Part shown: positions 1-12,300 of the stretch, in pieces
Layout of the letters: every line of letters starts with the position of its first letter
How positions within the stretch are numbered: the stretch's first letter is position 1
Source: Phialophora verrucosa
Taxonomy: Eukaryota; Ascomycota; Eurotiomycetes; Chaetothyriales; Herpotrichiellaceae
DNA length: 64,000 bases
Direction of reading: 5' to 3'
Assembly: GCA_002099365.1 (NCBI GenBank)
Contig: MSED01000015.1
Span: 1,674,001 to 1,738,000, forward strand
Made by a program: the position numbers and the translations under genes
The notes under the pieces: generated by a model
The model's input: the letters and a program-made list of their open reading frames with translations, nothing else
Database searches by the model: none
What the model was told of the DNA's origin: nothing

Positions 1-3000
1 TATACCGTCCGTATTGGTAGATTGGACTACCAATTTGAGGTTGACGCTCCAACATCGCCGAGGGGCTCGTAAGGATCATTCTCATAAGGCCTGCCGCATG
101 TGGAAAATCTCCGCTGTCAACACCCGGGTCGCGGGTGACCTCTGGCCTGCTCGCAGAAATGATGGCTAGATGCCGGTTCGGGGGACGAAGGCAGAAGTGG
201 CGCTGAATAGCAACTTCCATCGCCGATCGCGGTTTCCTGATTATGAATGGTTGCCAGCCAGGTTAAGACCAAAACAGAAGGATTCAAGTTGCGTATTCTA
301 GTCAAGCATGCACACGCGGGCTCCAATAACCATGCTGAGATGGTGTGCAGAGAGAGCTGATTGGACGTCTTGACTGTCAGAAGTCCGGGAGGGCCAACAG
401 TGTGGATACAAATCGCTTCAGGAAGTAAGAATAGCTGATTCCCAGGACCATGGGCGTAATAGTGGAGTCTCATCCTGCGGGAAGCGACTCGCGAGCCAGG
501 GACGTGTCGAGAGTACGCTTGCTCCCCACACCGACGGTGGCGAGCACATACTCGTACGTTCCTTACCGCTTTGTTGTCGCTAAAGTGGTGGTGATGACTG
601 CATTGGACACACAGCCAAAGTCAGAATTGGCGAGTGAGGTCGTCGGCCGCAACTGCGCCGAAAAGATTGCTTCGGCCCCGGAGCAGTGGATGCGCAGATG
701 TACAGTAGGCAATTACCCGAATCAGTCGACGGTCCCAACGTTGCAGTATTGATTTTGTCAGTGCCGATGATGATGGAGAAGTACGAGTATGAAGACGAGA
801 GCGAAAAGAGATGAGAGCGGATCGCATGCGGGTCCGAATTCCTGAAGGATTTTCCTCGTCGATCTGCGCTTTCTGAAACAGGACTTTTGGCCTTGTGCAT
901 CTCGAAAATGCGGCAGGTCCGGCCGGGGTTGGGGGTTCGGGGGGTGGCTCGCAGGTACTCGCACTCGTACCGAGCAGGACGGTATGGACTGTGGCGGCCA
1001 AGCTCGCCATCACGTGTACTCGTTGGTGGTCAACTCCGGGACGTCAGCCTTGTGCCGCTCTCGTCAGTGGTGACAGGCGGATGAGCTTCTGATGGCAGTA
1101 GTTGTGTCTGCAGCCCACGCCGAGCTGAAGCTCCGCACCATCCTGGCGGTTTTGAAAGACGCCCTCAAATGGGCCTAGGAGGGTACGCTGCGGCTGCGCC
1201 AAGGGACTCGCGGTTGGACGGTGATTCTGTGGGACGTGGATCGAGAAATCATTTACTGACTCAGGCACCGCAGGCGTCGTTCTGGGAATTCGGTCATGGA
1301 CAGATGAGTGGCACGGGCCCGGGGAAGCGTTCAGGGCTTCTGGAAGGCAGGGCCTGTCTCCCGCTTCGAGTAATGCAATACCGTGCCCTGCAGGAGATGT
1401 ACGAGGAGACGACGAGACGCGGGCGAACACGAAGTGAGAAGCTTGTGAGCGACGCCATCGCCTACGGTGGAGTCACGTTTGCTATTTCCGGCAAAAGGTA
1501 GGGGGGCTGCTGGCCAATCAGCGCCCGCGCCTTGTCCCCTAAGAAGTATATCATTATTCAGCGTCCATTGCGGCCACCTCGAACCAACCCGCCGTCCATC
1601 TGGTCTTGCCAGGTTGTGTGCGCTCGCGTCATGCTTTGCCCCCGTCTGCGGTGCGCCCGATGCTGGGCATTGTGGTTGCGTCGCAACCTCGACGATCTCT
1701 CCGTCAGCAATCTCTGCGGGAGACTTTGCCTGCACCGATCGACGTCATCCTGGCATCGACGTGAATGGATGGAGTTGGCGAGTACGCCTGATCCGATCGC
1801 GATGATTGAGCCTGCCCAGTAGCATTTGGTTATATAATCGCTTCGCGGTGAGGTGATGTGAGAAAGACGAAGGGCACAAGACCGCCTCTAGAAGAGGTGA
1901 CTACGCGATCTCCGAGAGTGAATGGTCTGTATGGCGACAACGTCGACTACGTCATCTAGGCATGTCCCGAGCAATGAGCTTTTTGGGAGCAGCGATGCAT
2001 GTCCCGGCCTTCTCTGAAGCCTGTCTTCCTTTCGAAGCAGGTACCGTCAGCGCTACACGCACGGGGCGAAGCGTGGTAGGTTGGGATGCCCTGGATATGC
2101 ATGGGGCCGGCAATCGTGATTCGAGGGCCTGGAGAGCCTGACAGATCAATGTCTATCCTGATGTAGATGTAGTTGGCCGTGACTAACTCGATACCCTCTG
2201 TCAGTCCATTGCAGCGTCCGACTAATCGTGCGCTGGTCGCGGAGTGGGAGTCGCGTGAGGGCATGGCCTGAGCAGCGTCAGGCAATTCCGACCCCGCGTT
2301 GCTGGTCTTGGTCTCCATCATGCCTTCATTCCTCGATACTCCCACTCGCACCATGTCGCCCAAAGATGACGCGCCGAAGTCGCGCAGTGGTCGAAACCCA
2401 CTTTACCGACGGAGAAGACCTAGCCCAAGAAGTGTGCTCGCAGGCGTTTGTCAGATGTGTGCAGCAAGGTTCCAACTATCATATTCGCGACCACAAATGA
2501 CACGAACCCCGGCCACGAAGGAGGTGCTAGATATCTCCCAAACTCCCTGGAGGTGATGTCACCCGCCTTCCTCCTTGTCCACCTGTCGAGGATGGTCGTC
2601 TCGCTTGTCCGAACTTGCAGAAGCCGTTAGATGCTCGAAGCACTTGGCACTCCTCGACCACTCACCAACAGTCAAGTCCCGTATTTCTTCTGCATGCCGG
2701 ATTAGGAAGACGACAATCTCCTCCCTGGTCGTAAATACCCCATAGCCGGGCGCCGAGGCCGGCTGTTCGTATACCCTCTCACTTTGACAGGCTCGACCGG
2801 GTGACAGACTCGAGAGGTGCTGTGCTGGACCATGCCATTGCCCGCGGAGCCGCACCGTTCCATGGCCCCCAGCAGCTTTTCGGATATCCTTCTCCCACCA
2901 TCTGAAGCTGTTGGCAGCTAGACAGTTACAGTAGTGGTCCTAATGATAGAAACAGTCGTGAACACGAACACGTCCGAATTTGGATGGACCCAGCGAGATG

Positions 3001-3454
3001 TTGTAGTAGCATTAAGAAACCTCGTCTAGAGAATTATACAGTCTCGCACCCGTGATGATACGCCTTCCGTGTCCCATACGCTTCTGCCCGCAGGCCCCAT
3101 CTACTCGAACATGCTCCCGGCATAGAGAGTGAAACGAACGGCGAAAACCCGATACCAATGCACCTCAACCAGGGAGATACGCTCTATCCTGCGAGGTACG
3201 TCCCTGGCGTTGAACAGCTGAGACCCAGTCTCTGCACCACCAGCTCGACGCCCAACTCCTCGTCCAGATGATCCCGTCCGTAAAGATTTCGTGAACCAGC
3301 TGCAAGCTCATGCCACAGTGCCTTCAAATCTACGTCCCACGCGAAAAAGACCGTCCATCTGCGTACTGTAGGTGCCTGCCCTGTGGCAAGAACCAGAGCC
3401 GGAAACTCTCGACTTTTGCCTCTCGGTCCTTGCCGATGGCCCACCCACTCCACC
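1..3454. other. Spacer at the window edge, no confident gene
   Basis: I find no gene that can be supported in this stretch. Open frames exist on both strands, but they overlap each other, lack a convincing ATG plus splice structure and show no family motif. The one passage that looks protein-like is 2559-2855 on the minus strand, listed separately. The right part is the 3' flank of the minus-strand gene that ends at 3455. Confidence 0.5.
2559..2855 (-). pseudogene. Possible relict coding fragment
   Basis: A 98-codon open frame without an ATG-supported start. Its middle part reads like real protein: a GYGVFTTREEIVVFLIR stretch followed by acidic and helical residues (AEEIRDLTVGEW). The 'YG-V-TT-E--VFL-R' pattern reminds me of C-terminal segments in expanded fungal families of kinase-like or nuclease-like proteins, but the resemblance is from memory and weak. 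Flanking frames break quickly and no intact gene surrounds it. It may be a remnant of a lost gene or chance coding potential. Confidence 0.2.
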
Positions 3455-4542
3455 TCAATTTCCCGTCGTGCTCGGAGCCTGGTCCCAGTGTTTGAGCATT
3501 TGCCGGAGTGCTCGGTTCCATTCGGCCACGCAGGCAGCAACCAGTCGTTCGAACTCTTCTTTCGTCGGCCTGCGACCTCCCCAGGTGCTAGCCTTGGAAG
3601 CAAGGGCGCGCGCATGTTTCGCAATGAGATTTCTGCAGCGTGGTCAGCGTCCGATCCACTCGCTGGGATAAACCCATCGCCTCAAAATGGACGGTGCTTA
3701 CTCCTTCTCCATCTTCACGAGGACTAGCCAGCAGTAGTTCCAGCTCCGAGTGCTACTGGGGTCGCGCACCACCAGAGCCTTGGCTTCGTCGAGACACTCA
3801 GAACTGAACGGATATGTCTTGGTGAGACCACGGAGCTCATTCAACAGGTTGTTTGAGTTGACGTAGTGAGCCCACGCCGTCGTCATTGGCTCCGTTACCT
3901 CGGCCGAGTCCAGATATGCGAAGATCTTCTCGATGCGGCGTAACTCGGTGATGGTATTGACTCGATGAGTTCGAAGAGACTGGATCAATTGATCTTTGTT
4001 ATTCTGCCCCTTTGTCAGCTGCCACGTTCGAGACCGTCTTGAGTGCGCCAAGGAAAACCAGATATGCAAAGAGATATACTGGAAATGACTTTAGGAGAGA
4101 GATAGGGGCCAAAGGAAAGGAATCAGGAACTCAACGCAGAAACACCGCAAAACATAGGAAATATTACAAAAATAAAGCCTGGACTAACTTGGCTCATGGT
4201 TCGAGGATCAGCCGGTGTGCCAGGGGAGACAAGCTGATACGTCTGCGGCCTCGTTGTCGCCACCGTGGTCGGCCCTTGCCCTGCGTACCGAGACATCGGG
4301 TCTTCGTAAGGAGAGGACGGTGACTGATGTGGACTTGCTCGTGAACTCGATTGCTGCGAGAGGGGATCGATCGTTGCTTGCCGGCCCGATGATGGCTGAG
4401 AAGGAGTATGAGAACCGCGTCCGGCAGGGTGAGATGGCAGGGAGATCCGACTTGATGGCTCTCCTCGCTGACCGGGTTGAGGTCGTCTTGGGGTATTTGT
4501 ACTCCGCTTGCCTCCTGAGCCCTGACCGGAGGGCTCGTCCAT
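3455..4542 (-). CDS. Conserved-looking fungal protein of unknown function, 3 exons
   Basis: I do not recognise this family. Spliced model on the minus strand: exon 1 4542-4189, exon 2 4018-3702, exon 3 3632-3455, giving 282 residues. Exon 1 encodes about 118 residues rich in Ser, Pro, Gly and Arg and is probably disordered. Exons 2 and 3 encode a compact charged region that looks helical, starting near LTKGQNNKDQLIQSLRTHR and ending EWNRALRQMLKHWDQ. The second intron has a clean GTAAGC donor and CTGCAG acceptor, and it restores one frame across a stop on each side. The first intron is long (170 bases) with a GTTAGT donor; an alternative acceptor at 4003 would remove five residues. No signal peptide or membrane segment is visible. 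The exon structure is moderately sure; the function is unknown. Confidence 0.6.
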
Positions 4543-6306
4543 AGACAACAAGGTGCAGCAACGATGTTATGGGCCCGAAGGAGGAGTTTGGGTGACGTTG
4601 AGTAATCGCTGATGATATAACCCAAGGGGGTTTGAACACGACCCGCCAACCGGTAGAAGGGGACGCAAACTTAGTAAGATCGCAGCAACAGAATTGATGA
4701 GTTGAGACTGTAGAAGGAAGCAGTACAGTGTAGCAGTTGGATTGCTATGGGCGGAACAAACCAAGGCAGGGAGACGGGCTGACACATACGTGCCTGCAGA
4801 GGTATTATGAACTTCTGGCAGAAGCGTGATGTGCCGAGCAAAAGACCAGCGATTCCGGTAATCTTCTCCAAGCACGAACAGACCTGCAAATGGACAACTC
4901 TAGGAATGATTACCATGGGGTCACTTTGTGCGGCTGTTTTCCCTTCCGTCGCCGCCACACCATGGCGCGGTGAAGGTCATCATCCGGAGCATCAGTTGCT
5001 ACATGTCCAGTACGTCTAACGTGATGAGCGTAGTATTGACCACTGGCTACCTCAGCCTCAGGCGCTCAGCGGAGAGACTTTTGGCGCCATCTGGCGAGGT
5101 TCTGAGTATTGTGACCACGTGCCGGGCGCCGAGATCTGAAGCTGGCCGGTCGAGGAGCCAGGTCGGCATTGGCGACAAGGTGGGATGGCGTAACGGGTCA
5201 TGATGGGGGCCGGAAAAACAAGCTAGCGAGAGCAGGCGAAGGTGACTGAGGACGCAGAAGACTGCGCTGGCTTGGAGCCATAAGCTAGTGGCAGAAGAGA
5301 GAGGAAAGTCCGGACGTCACTAAGCGCGGGACGGCGGAAGAGACGCGCTACGATGTGGAAGCGGGCGGTGGGTTGTGGTGGTGGTTGTAGTGGTGGTGGT
5401 GGTGAGAACGAAGGTAACCTTCCACTCATACACGGGATTTGGCTCCGACGAGCGACGGACTGGGCAGAGTCGGAGCGAATAGCCAGGGGAGAAAGCGTCG
5501 TGGAGCGAGTATAGCCTGCGCCTGGTCGACTATAGCTACGAGTACTCGTAGTGATCGTATCCAGGCTGGACCTTTGGCTCAAAGTTAATCGGCAGCACAG
5601 AACAAAGAAAGAGGTGAGACTGAGAGGTGGAGGACGCTCCCGAAACGCTGCCCCGCTTAGTCAGTGCCAGCTTTACCCGATTATGCCGAGGCTAGCCTTG
5701 TTGGGCCTTGGTCCCACCTCAGCCTCTCTTTACTTGGGGCGGTGCTGATGATGAGCTGTCTATGAAACTCGCTGCCCGTCGCCCCATTTGGCGAATGCTT
5801 CTGTGATACTGTCCTAATCCGTATAGCGACCCTATATCTGGCCCCGAGAACTGTCAAGCAAGTTCCCCTTTGAGGCTAACAGCCAAGAGGCTGACGACCA
5901 GCCACGTTAAATTTCCCATTTCACTTCGTATACGATCAGATTGCCGACAGACCCAGGTTGCCCTCGAGTCCTTCGCCTGCGAGCCAATGGGAGACTACGC
6001 CGGTGTTCGAGGCTGGCACGGCCCGGCATAGGATCTAGCTTCAGATCTTGCAGTCGATCCCAATTCCACAATCAAGGCCAGCCAGACATCCGGCAAGCTA
6101 AGGTCCCGGGTGCGCACGTTCGTATTGACCCGCTCGCATAGGGTTTGGGAATAGGTATTCAAGGCTTGAACGTTTTATTTGAAGCCCGCCAAGGTGGTCC
6201 AACCGAATCCTGGCGAGGCCAGAATGCTGTTTGAACGGTCACGCCAGCTCACCAAAGGTCTGCGTGCTGTACACGCCGGAGGTTGAATTTGCCGAATTGT
6301 GATACC
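4543..6306. other. Spacer: 5' flank of the unknown gene and 3' flank of MSO1
   Basis: No gene supported. The left part is the upstream region and probable leader of the minus-strand gene starting at 4542. The minus strand at 5223-5582 is a low-complexity Ser/Pro frame (CCACCAC-type runs near 5380-5400) that I read as leader or spacer rather than coding. Confidence 0.45.
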
Positions 6307-7215
6307 TCATCTCGGACCTCCAGGACGCTGGCGATGGCCTTGATTGGCATATGGATTCGAAGAGCCGCTACCACCGCCACCGCCACTGCCACCGCCGTAG
6401 TCGTAGGCATACGGGTCCCCGCCTGTTGACCAAGGCTCTGAGGCTGAGATGTAGGGCTGAGAAGACCCACTTCGAGAGGGATTGTTAGTCAAGTTTCCGA
6501 CCCCGGGACCATATGACCCCTGACTAGCACTGTTCAGGCCGGCCGAAGGGCTACTTCTTCCACTGCCCCCACCTTGCAAACGAGCTCGCAGACGATCACG
6601 AGATCCCATGGCTCCGGGGTTTGCAGCAGGAGCTGTTTGGTAGCTTCCAGCTCTTTGACTGGGAAGGGGTCTGGCGCTGGGGCTGGGCTGACCAAAGGAC
6701 GTCGTTCCGCCATTTCCACTTGATTGAGATCTAGCCGAGTCATTGGAGCGCAACGAGTTGGGGGTAGGCCGAACCGCTCGGAGACTTTGAGGCGGAGGAG
6801 CAGTCGGGGCGGGAGCAGAGTCCCAGAGATCAGATAGCCCTCCGCCCCGACCCGCAGAAGAGCCTCTTGAATGTGTTTGCTGATTGCCGAGCTGGGAAGG
6901 AAACTGGTTGCCATACTGGCCATATGAGCCTTGAGGCTGGGGTTGAGGCGCGATTGGCCTTTTAGGATCAGGTGGCAGCCACTCAGGGTATGGACGCCCT
7001 TTCTCTGTGTAATATGCGCGCAGGACATTGGAGATATGCGAACAGTCTTCATTGTCCGGGTCATCCTCTTCTGAGTCTTTGGTCAAAGCTTTTCGCAGGG
7101 TCGCAATCCGGGAGGAGAATGTGCTCGACCATGTCGAAGTCGCAGCCGGAGTGGTATTCTGAGACGTCGGCTGGCTCGAGGAGTTTGAGGTGAAGTAAGA
7201 GAGGTACGACGCCAT
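6307..7215 (-). CDS. MSO1: Mso1-type Sec1-binding exocytosis protein
   Basis: A single-exon 302-residue protein. The first ~80 residues hold the conserved block with EEDDPDNEDCSHISNVLRAY and GRPYPEWLPPDP, which I recognise as the Sec1-binding region of Mso1. The rest is a Ser/Gly/Pro/Gln-rich, probably disordered tail with a poly-Gly stretch near the C-terminus. Mso1 in yeast binds the SM protein Sec1 and helps SNARE-driven fusion of secretory vesicles with the plasma membrane. The ATG at 7215 starts directly before the conserved block, so no upstream exon is needed. The gene lies in tandem with the flippase gene upstream of it and begins a run of four membrane-traffic genes. Identity rests on the N-terminal block only, since the tail carries no family information. 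Confidence 0.82.
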   Translation of the reverse strand: MASYLSYFTSNSSSQPTSQNTTPAATSTWSSTFSSRIATLRKALTKDSEEDDPDNEDCSHISNVLRAYYTEKGRPYPEWLPPDPKRPIAPQPQPQGSYGQYGNQFPSQLGNQQTHSRGSSAGRGGGLSDLWDSAPAPTAPPPQSLRAVRPTPNSLRSNDSARSQSSGNGGTTSFGQPSPSARPLPSQRAGSYQTAPAANPGAMGSRDRLRARLQGGGSGRSSPSAGLNSASQGSYGPGVGNLTNNPSRSGSSQPYISASEPWSTGGDPYAYDYGGGSGGGGGSGSSNPYANQGHRQRPGGPR

Positions 7216-9302
7216 GATCTGGTAGATTGAGGGTTCGTTGGCGTCGCGTACCCTCGGGCGTGTGCATGTAGGAGTGGTGTTCGCTGACGAGCAATCGTTG
7301 GCTGTTTGGTTAATCTGAACAACTGGTAAAGTGCGGATTCACCCCCGCGTTCTGGTGGCTCTCAACTCGAATTCACCTGCCTGGAGCCGTGCAGGGAATG
7401 TATGCCGAGAGCTCTACAGAAGTTTAGCAGACGCCAAGAAGCCGCCTTCCCGTGCATCTTGTCGTTGAGCCTCGAGACAGTGGCCCATGAATTCTACAAT
7501 TCCGCATGTCTTCTGTTAGACGCTTCGAAGAGCGGGCTGTAGTCGACTTCACCGCTCAAGATGCCCACGCAACGGACTCCGATATTCGTCAGGTCAGAGT
7601 GTATCCTATATCCACCTCTGACTTTGCTTCTTCTGGTGAATCCATTCTGAAAATCCCGTCACTGTTTGCTTCCCTATAGCTTGACAGAGTCAACCATCAG
7701 TGTTTTAATGAACTAAACCACCTCATGCACCCTCCACTCATTGGAAGAGATAACTGCGCTTGCTGTACAGTCAAACAGGCTCGCAACAAACGCCAGCACC
7801 ACCACGCAGGATGGAATGGACCGCGGCTCCAGCCTACGAACGAAGCTATTGATCGCGAAGGTACAGAACAGCTTCGGCTCTCTGACACACCATGTAGTGA
7901 ATTTGGGTCCTCATCCACCAGTGTCAGCAGGTAATTCCACCACCATGTCAACTACAATAAGGGCCCAAATGACAGCAGATGTCGAAATATAACAAGCATG
8001 CACCATCAGAGTTCGCTTTAGTGCAACAAAGGTGGGCATCTTTCAAGGCGTATCACCCAATGGGGCGGTCACGGCGAGACAAGTGGCAGAGGTGTGCCGT
8101 GTCCCAGACCAGTCGATCCTCGATTCTTGCCCTGCTTAGTGGCACGTTGGTGACGAATGTTTCGGTTCGGTTAATGCCCCAGTAGGCCTGCATCAGTATT
8201 TTCGCAAAGTCGAGGAAGTGGAGATATGCCCATAACAGACTTTCAATTGTCCACAGTGAGCACACCGGCGCTAGGGCGGCAAACGGGTGTATAAAGTGGT
8301 GTGAGTTTGAGCATCCATAACGGGTACCTCCATACACTTTGACATCTCTCTAGCTTGGACGAAATGGCGCCCGCTATGTTCCGACTGAACCACGACCTTA
8401 ACCACTTCCAACACCAATAGACTTCTGAACACCTAGACTGACAACCCTCATTCCTGGTACAACCACCTCGCCGGCTAGAACTTTTGCGAATCCCGCCTCC
8501 CCGCCTGGAGACTGCACACTCCCATCTGCGACGTGAAGCGATCTACACTGTCATAGTGATCTCGCCCTTCTAACAGACCTTACCGCACAGCCACTCCGCA
8601 GGCCGTCCCCTGAAGGTCGACGGCAGCGGCGCCATGAGCCTAGCTTTCTTGGGGGAAACGAACGGCCTTGCCAGACCATAAAAGGCGAACTGGTTCTTCA
8701 AAATCTCACACCAGTCCTCAATTTGTTCGCTCAGCCAACACCCCCAGGCGCGACAAAGGTGGCTCCGTGATATCTTCGAAACAACCAACCAAAACCGCAC
8801 AGGTGTATTGCCCTCGTCGCTTCCTGCCTGATTAGCAGGACAAAAGCGCTCGTGCAGATCCTCCGGGTCCTGCACCCTGCCGAGAGCAAGGATGGCCGGA
8901 TCATGATTTCAGAAGTGGCGAGTGCGCGAGCCTGCGACGCCGCGGGGATGCACGTACTCTACCGTTTAGATGGATCTTATAATACTGAGCGTCGGGAGGG
9001 GGAGGCACGGACCGCGCGGAAATGGGGGATCCCTGTCACGACCCGAGCGGGTGCAAGTGCGTCAAGGTGCGGCAAGAGCCCGAGAAATATGGGCCTTCGC
9101 GTTGCGTCTAGTACGGAGCGTATGCTTCCAGGTGGCGAAGAAGAATCCGTCGCTTGCAGCCGCGCACCGGAGGGAGAATGTATGGTTCACCTCGGAAGGG
9201 GATGACGCTTGGTGAACTGTAAGGACCAGCGGGCCGGCCTCGATATTTGAACACCAAACAACAATAAACGCTTCTATACTCCTTGCTACCGGCCGAACCT
9301 GT
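7216..9302. other. Spacer between MSO1 promoter and NEO1 3' end
   Basis: About 2.1 kb holding the upstream region of MSO1 and the 3' flank of NEO1. Two minus-strand open frames (8053-8337 and 8570-8875) look slightly protein-like but have no motif, no supported start and no consistent splice partner, so I do not call them. Confidence 0.45.
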
Positions 9303-12300
9303 CTATATGCCCTGTACTTTACGATAATTAGGCGGCTTCCACATCCGCCTCGCCACCTTGCCGCCCCAGACCGGCACAAGACTAATACTCCCCACGGCCA
9401 CGACCCGCCACGCCCAGCTCCAACTCGCCACATAGCTCAGATCGAAATACTCGCCCAGAAACGGCACGCTGGCCGCGTAGATGCACGCCGTGCCCACGAT
9501 ACACACAATCATGATGGGATGCCAGGTTGTGACCGCGACGGCCACCATGATGAGCTCGTTGAGGATCAGGACCGTAAAGCTGACGGAGAGCATGCGCGGG
9601 CCGTCCACCTCGCCGACGAGTAACTGTGAGAGACCCTGGATGACGGCGCCCTGGTAGACCGACACGGCCACCCACGTGAAGAACGTCTTGTAACTGAGGC
9701 TCTTGCCCGTTTTCAACTCTTTGTACAATTCCGGGTAGAGATTCGCGAGATGCTCGTCCACGTCCGTGTCCAACACCAGACTGAACACAGGGAGCATGGT
9801 GTACACGGTCGCGTAGCCTACCATCAACCAGTCCTTGAACAATCCTTTCGGATCAAAGTGCCCGGCGATGTTATACATGGTCTGGCAGACACTGATGATC
9901 AGACCTCTGTGGATGATGAACTGCGCGAGTTTGGCACTGCGCTTGTACGAGTTCCGCCCGTGCCAGACGAGAAGTTTGGTGATATAACAGAACTGCTCGA
10001 TACTGAAATCGGCAGCAAGCGAAGCTTGTCGGCCCTCCTTGCCGACGATCCCGATGCCCACGTCCGCGGCCTGGATCATCGAGACGTCGTTGCCGCCGTC
10101 GCCAATGCAGCAGACCCTCTTCTTCGTGTGCTGCCGGATCAGTTGCGCGACATCTGCCTTTTGAGTCGGAGAGCAGCGGCAGGCAATCACGGCGGGGAGT
10201 TGGACCGCGATGGTGATGAATTCGGTGCGGAATTGGCTGAGCATGAGGTGGAGGGAGTCGCCGTCAATGAGCAGTGCTGACTCTGTCTGGTTGCGCATGA
10301 CATCTAGGGCGTCTTTGGCCGCTTGTTTGGCCTTGAGTTTCGACATGGTGTAGATGTTTTGTCCTCGAGCGACCAATCTTGCTGAAACAGCCACACACCG
10401 CGCTGTTTCGATCTTGTCACCTGTCAACATCCAGATCTTCACACCGGCGTTGCGGAGCAGTTCTAGTGATGGTTTGACGTCCTTTTGTAGGCGATCTTCC
10501 ACGCCAGTTACCCCGAGGAGTTCGAGATCGTGTTCCAGATGGGTTTTCACTACCGATGCCATGCCTGTGTCGCGGTCGTGCAGGGCTAGTGATGCATCGG
10601 TATACTCGGAAGAGAAGTCTGCGTATTGTTGCTGAGAGAGTCTTTTTCTACCGACGACGAGGGTCCTCAATCCTTCACGCGCCATATTTGCAGTTTCCTC
10701 GTCCAGCCAGTCGTTTGCGGAAACGATGGAGGTCATTACCGTGTCTGCGCCCTTTTGGAAGAACCAGAGTTCGTCTACATTGGAGAGCCCGGGGATTTCT
10801 GAGGTTAATGAAACAATAATGCCCATTCGCTTGCTGTCAGACGTGAAAGGGAAGATGTCTTTGATTTCGGCACGTATGACGATTTGGCCGGTTGAGACAC
10901 ACTGAAGGACAATGTTCTCTCGGTCACGTTGAAGGACACGCAGACCAACACTTTCGGTGAACTCCACGATGGCGATCTCATCGGGCGAGGAGGCCTGGTA
11001 AGAGACTACCTTCTCTCCTTCAATTTCGTCTGTGGTGGGAGTGACATTGTGGCAGAGGGCCAGTGCTAGCACGAGATCTCGTACTCGAACACCAATCTCT
11101 CGACGAGTTTTGGTGGTTGAGCCAAGTTCTGACGCCTTCGACTCATGACCAGCGCCGGCGGCAAAGGCTTGATCGACGTAGGCTGCAACTTCATCCATTG
11201 CCTCGCCCGCATATGCAACAGTACCAACGTGGATCTTCCGCAGTTGCATTTCATTCTGCGTAAGCGTTCCGGTCTTGTCGGACAGCAAGTACTCGATTCG
11301 GCCCAAATCTTCGGGGATGGTGCTAGTGCGGACAACAGTGCCTGGAATGCCTTTGTCTTGATGAATGAAGTACGCGTAGACAGTCTTTCCCATGTCGAGG
11401 TTGACCCGGAGGCTGATCGGGATGATGGTCGAAAAGAGGATGAGATAGATTGTGATGGCCACATACCAGGGCTTCTTGTTTGACGGCTCAAACCCTTCGA
11501 GTGCGACAAGGATGATGGAGAGACTCAAGGTCATGACGCAGAGAATCTTCGTCAAGTTGTTGATCTCGTATTCTAGAAGGCCGGTCTTTGATCTCGACGG
11601 AGAGGTTGACAAGGCGGATCGTGTTTGTCGGCCGGTATAGATGACTGCGCCATAAGTTGTAGTACTGGAAGCCAAAACAGTGTTCGCCCAAGCTGTATTA
11701 TCGATGGTCAGCGGAGCTGAGATCGCTCTGTCGGCTGCAGACCGACCCAGGTCACTTGATCCGCCATTGTCGTCAGCGAGATTTTCTTTCAGAACATGCG
11801 GGTCGTACGCGGAGGCTTGCCTGGGCTCGAGCTCCAAAGTCCCGACGAACTCATTAACCTTCTTGTCGGGCGCACCCGCGGTTATCTTCAAACGCTGAAG
11901 ATCTTTCAGGGTCAGATTCTGGCTCAGCGGACTTGGAAGTCGCAACTTCCAATCGGTTTCTCCATCGAGTTGATCTGTCCGAATAAAGGTCTCGCCGGTG
12001 GTCTGGGATGACTGGGCGTCCGTTCCGTCACCACTGGAAGCAACGGTGAGCTCGCTCAAGTGACTTTGCAGAATGACAACATCCGCCGGAACTCTCTGAT
12101 TCTTCTCGAGTTTCAAAACATGCCCTACTTTGATATCTCGCGATCTTTTCTGTACTTCGACCACGCCACCTCTGGCCGTGTCGGAGAAGGACAAGACAGT
12201 AAACGGTTCGGCGTTTGCTTCTGCATCCCTTCGTCGCCGGACAATGTCGTCCACGGCTTCCTTGCCAATCGAAATCGTGAGAACCACGGCTAGGGGGACA

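Noticed and set aside
8053..8875. Possible gene on the minus strand between MSO1 and NEO1
   Set aside because: Two frames look mildly protein-like, but starts, splice sites and motifs are missing.
9750..10280. 176-codon plus-strand frame inside NEO1
   Set aside because: Antisense to the conserved P-type ATPase core and without any recognisable feature.
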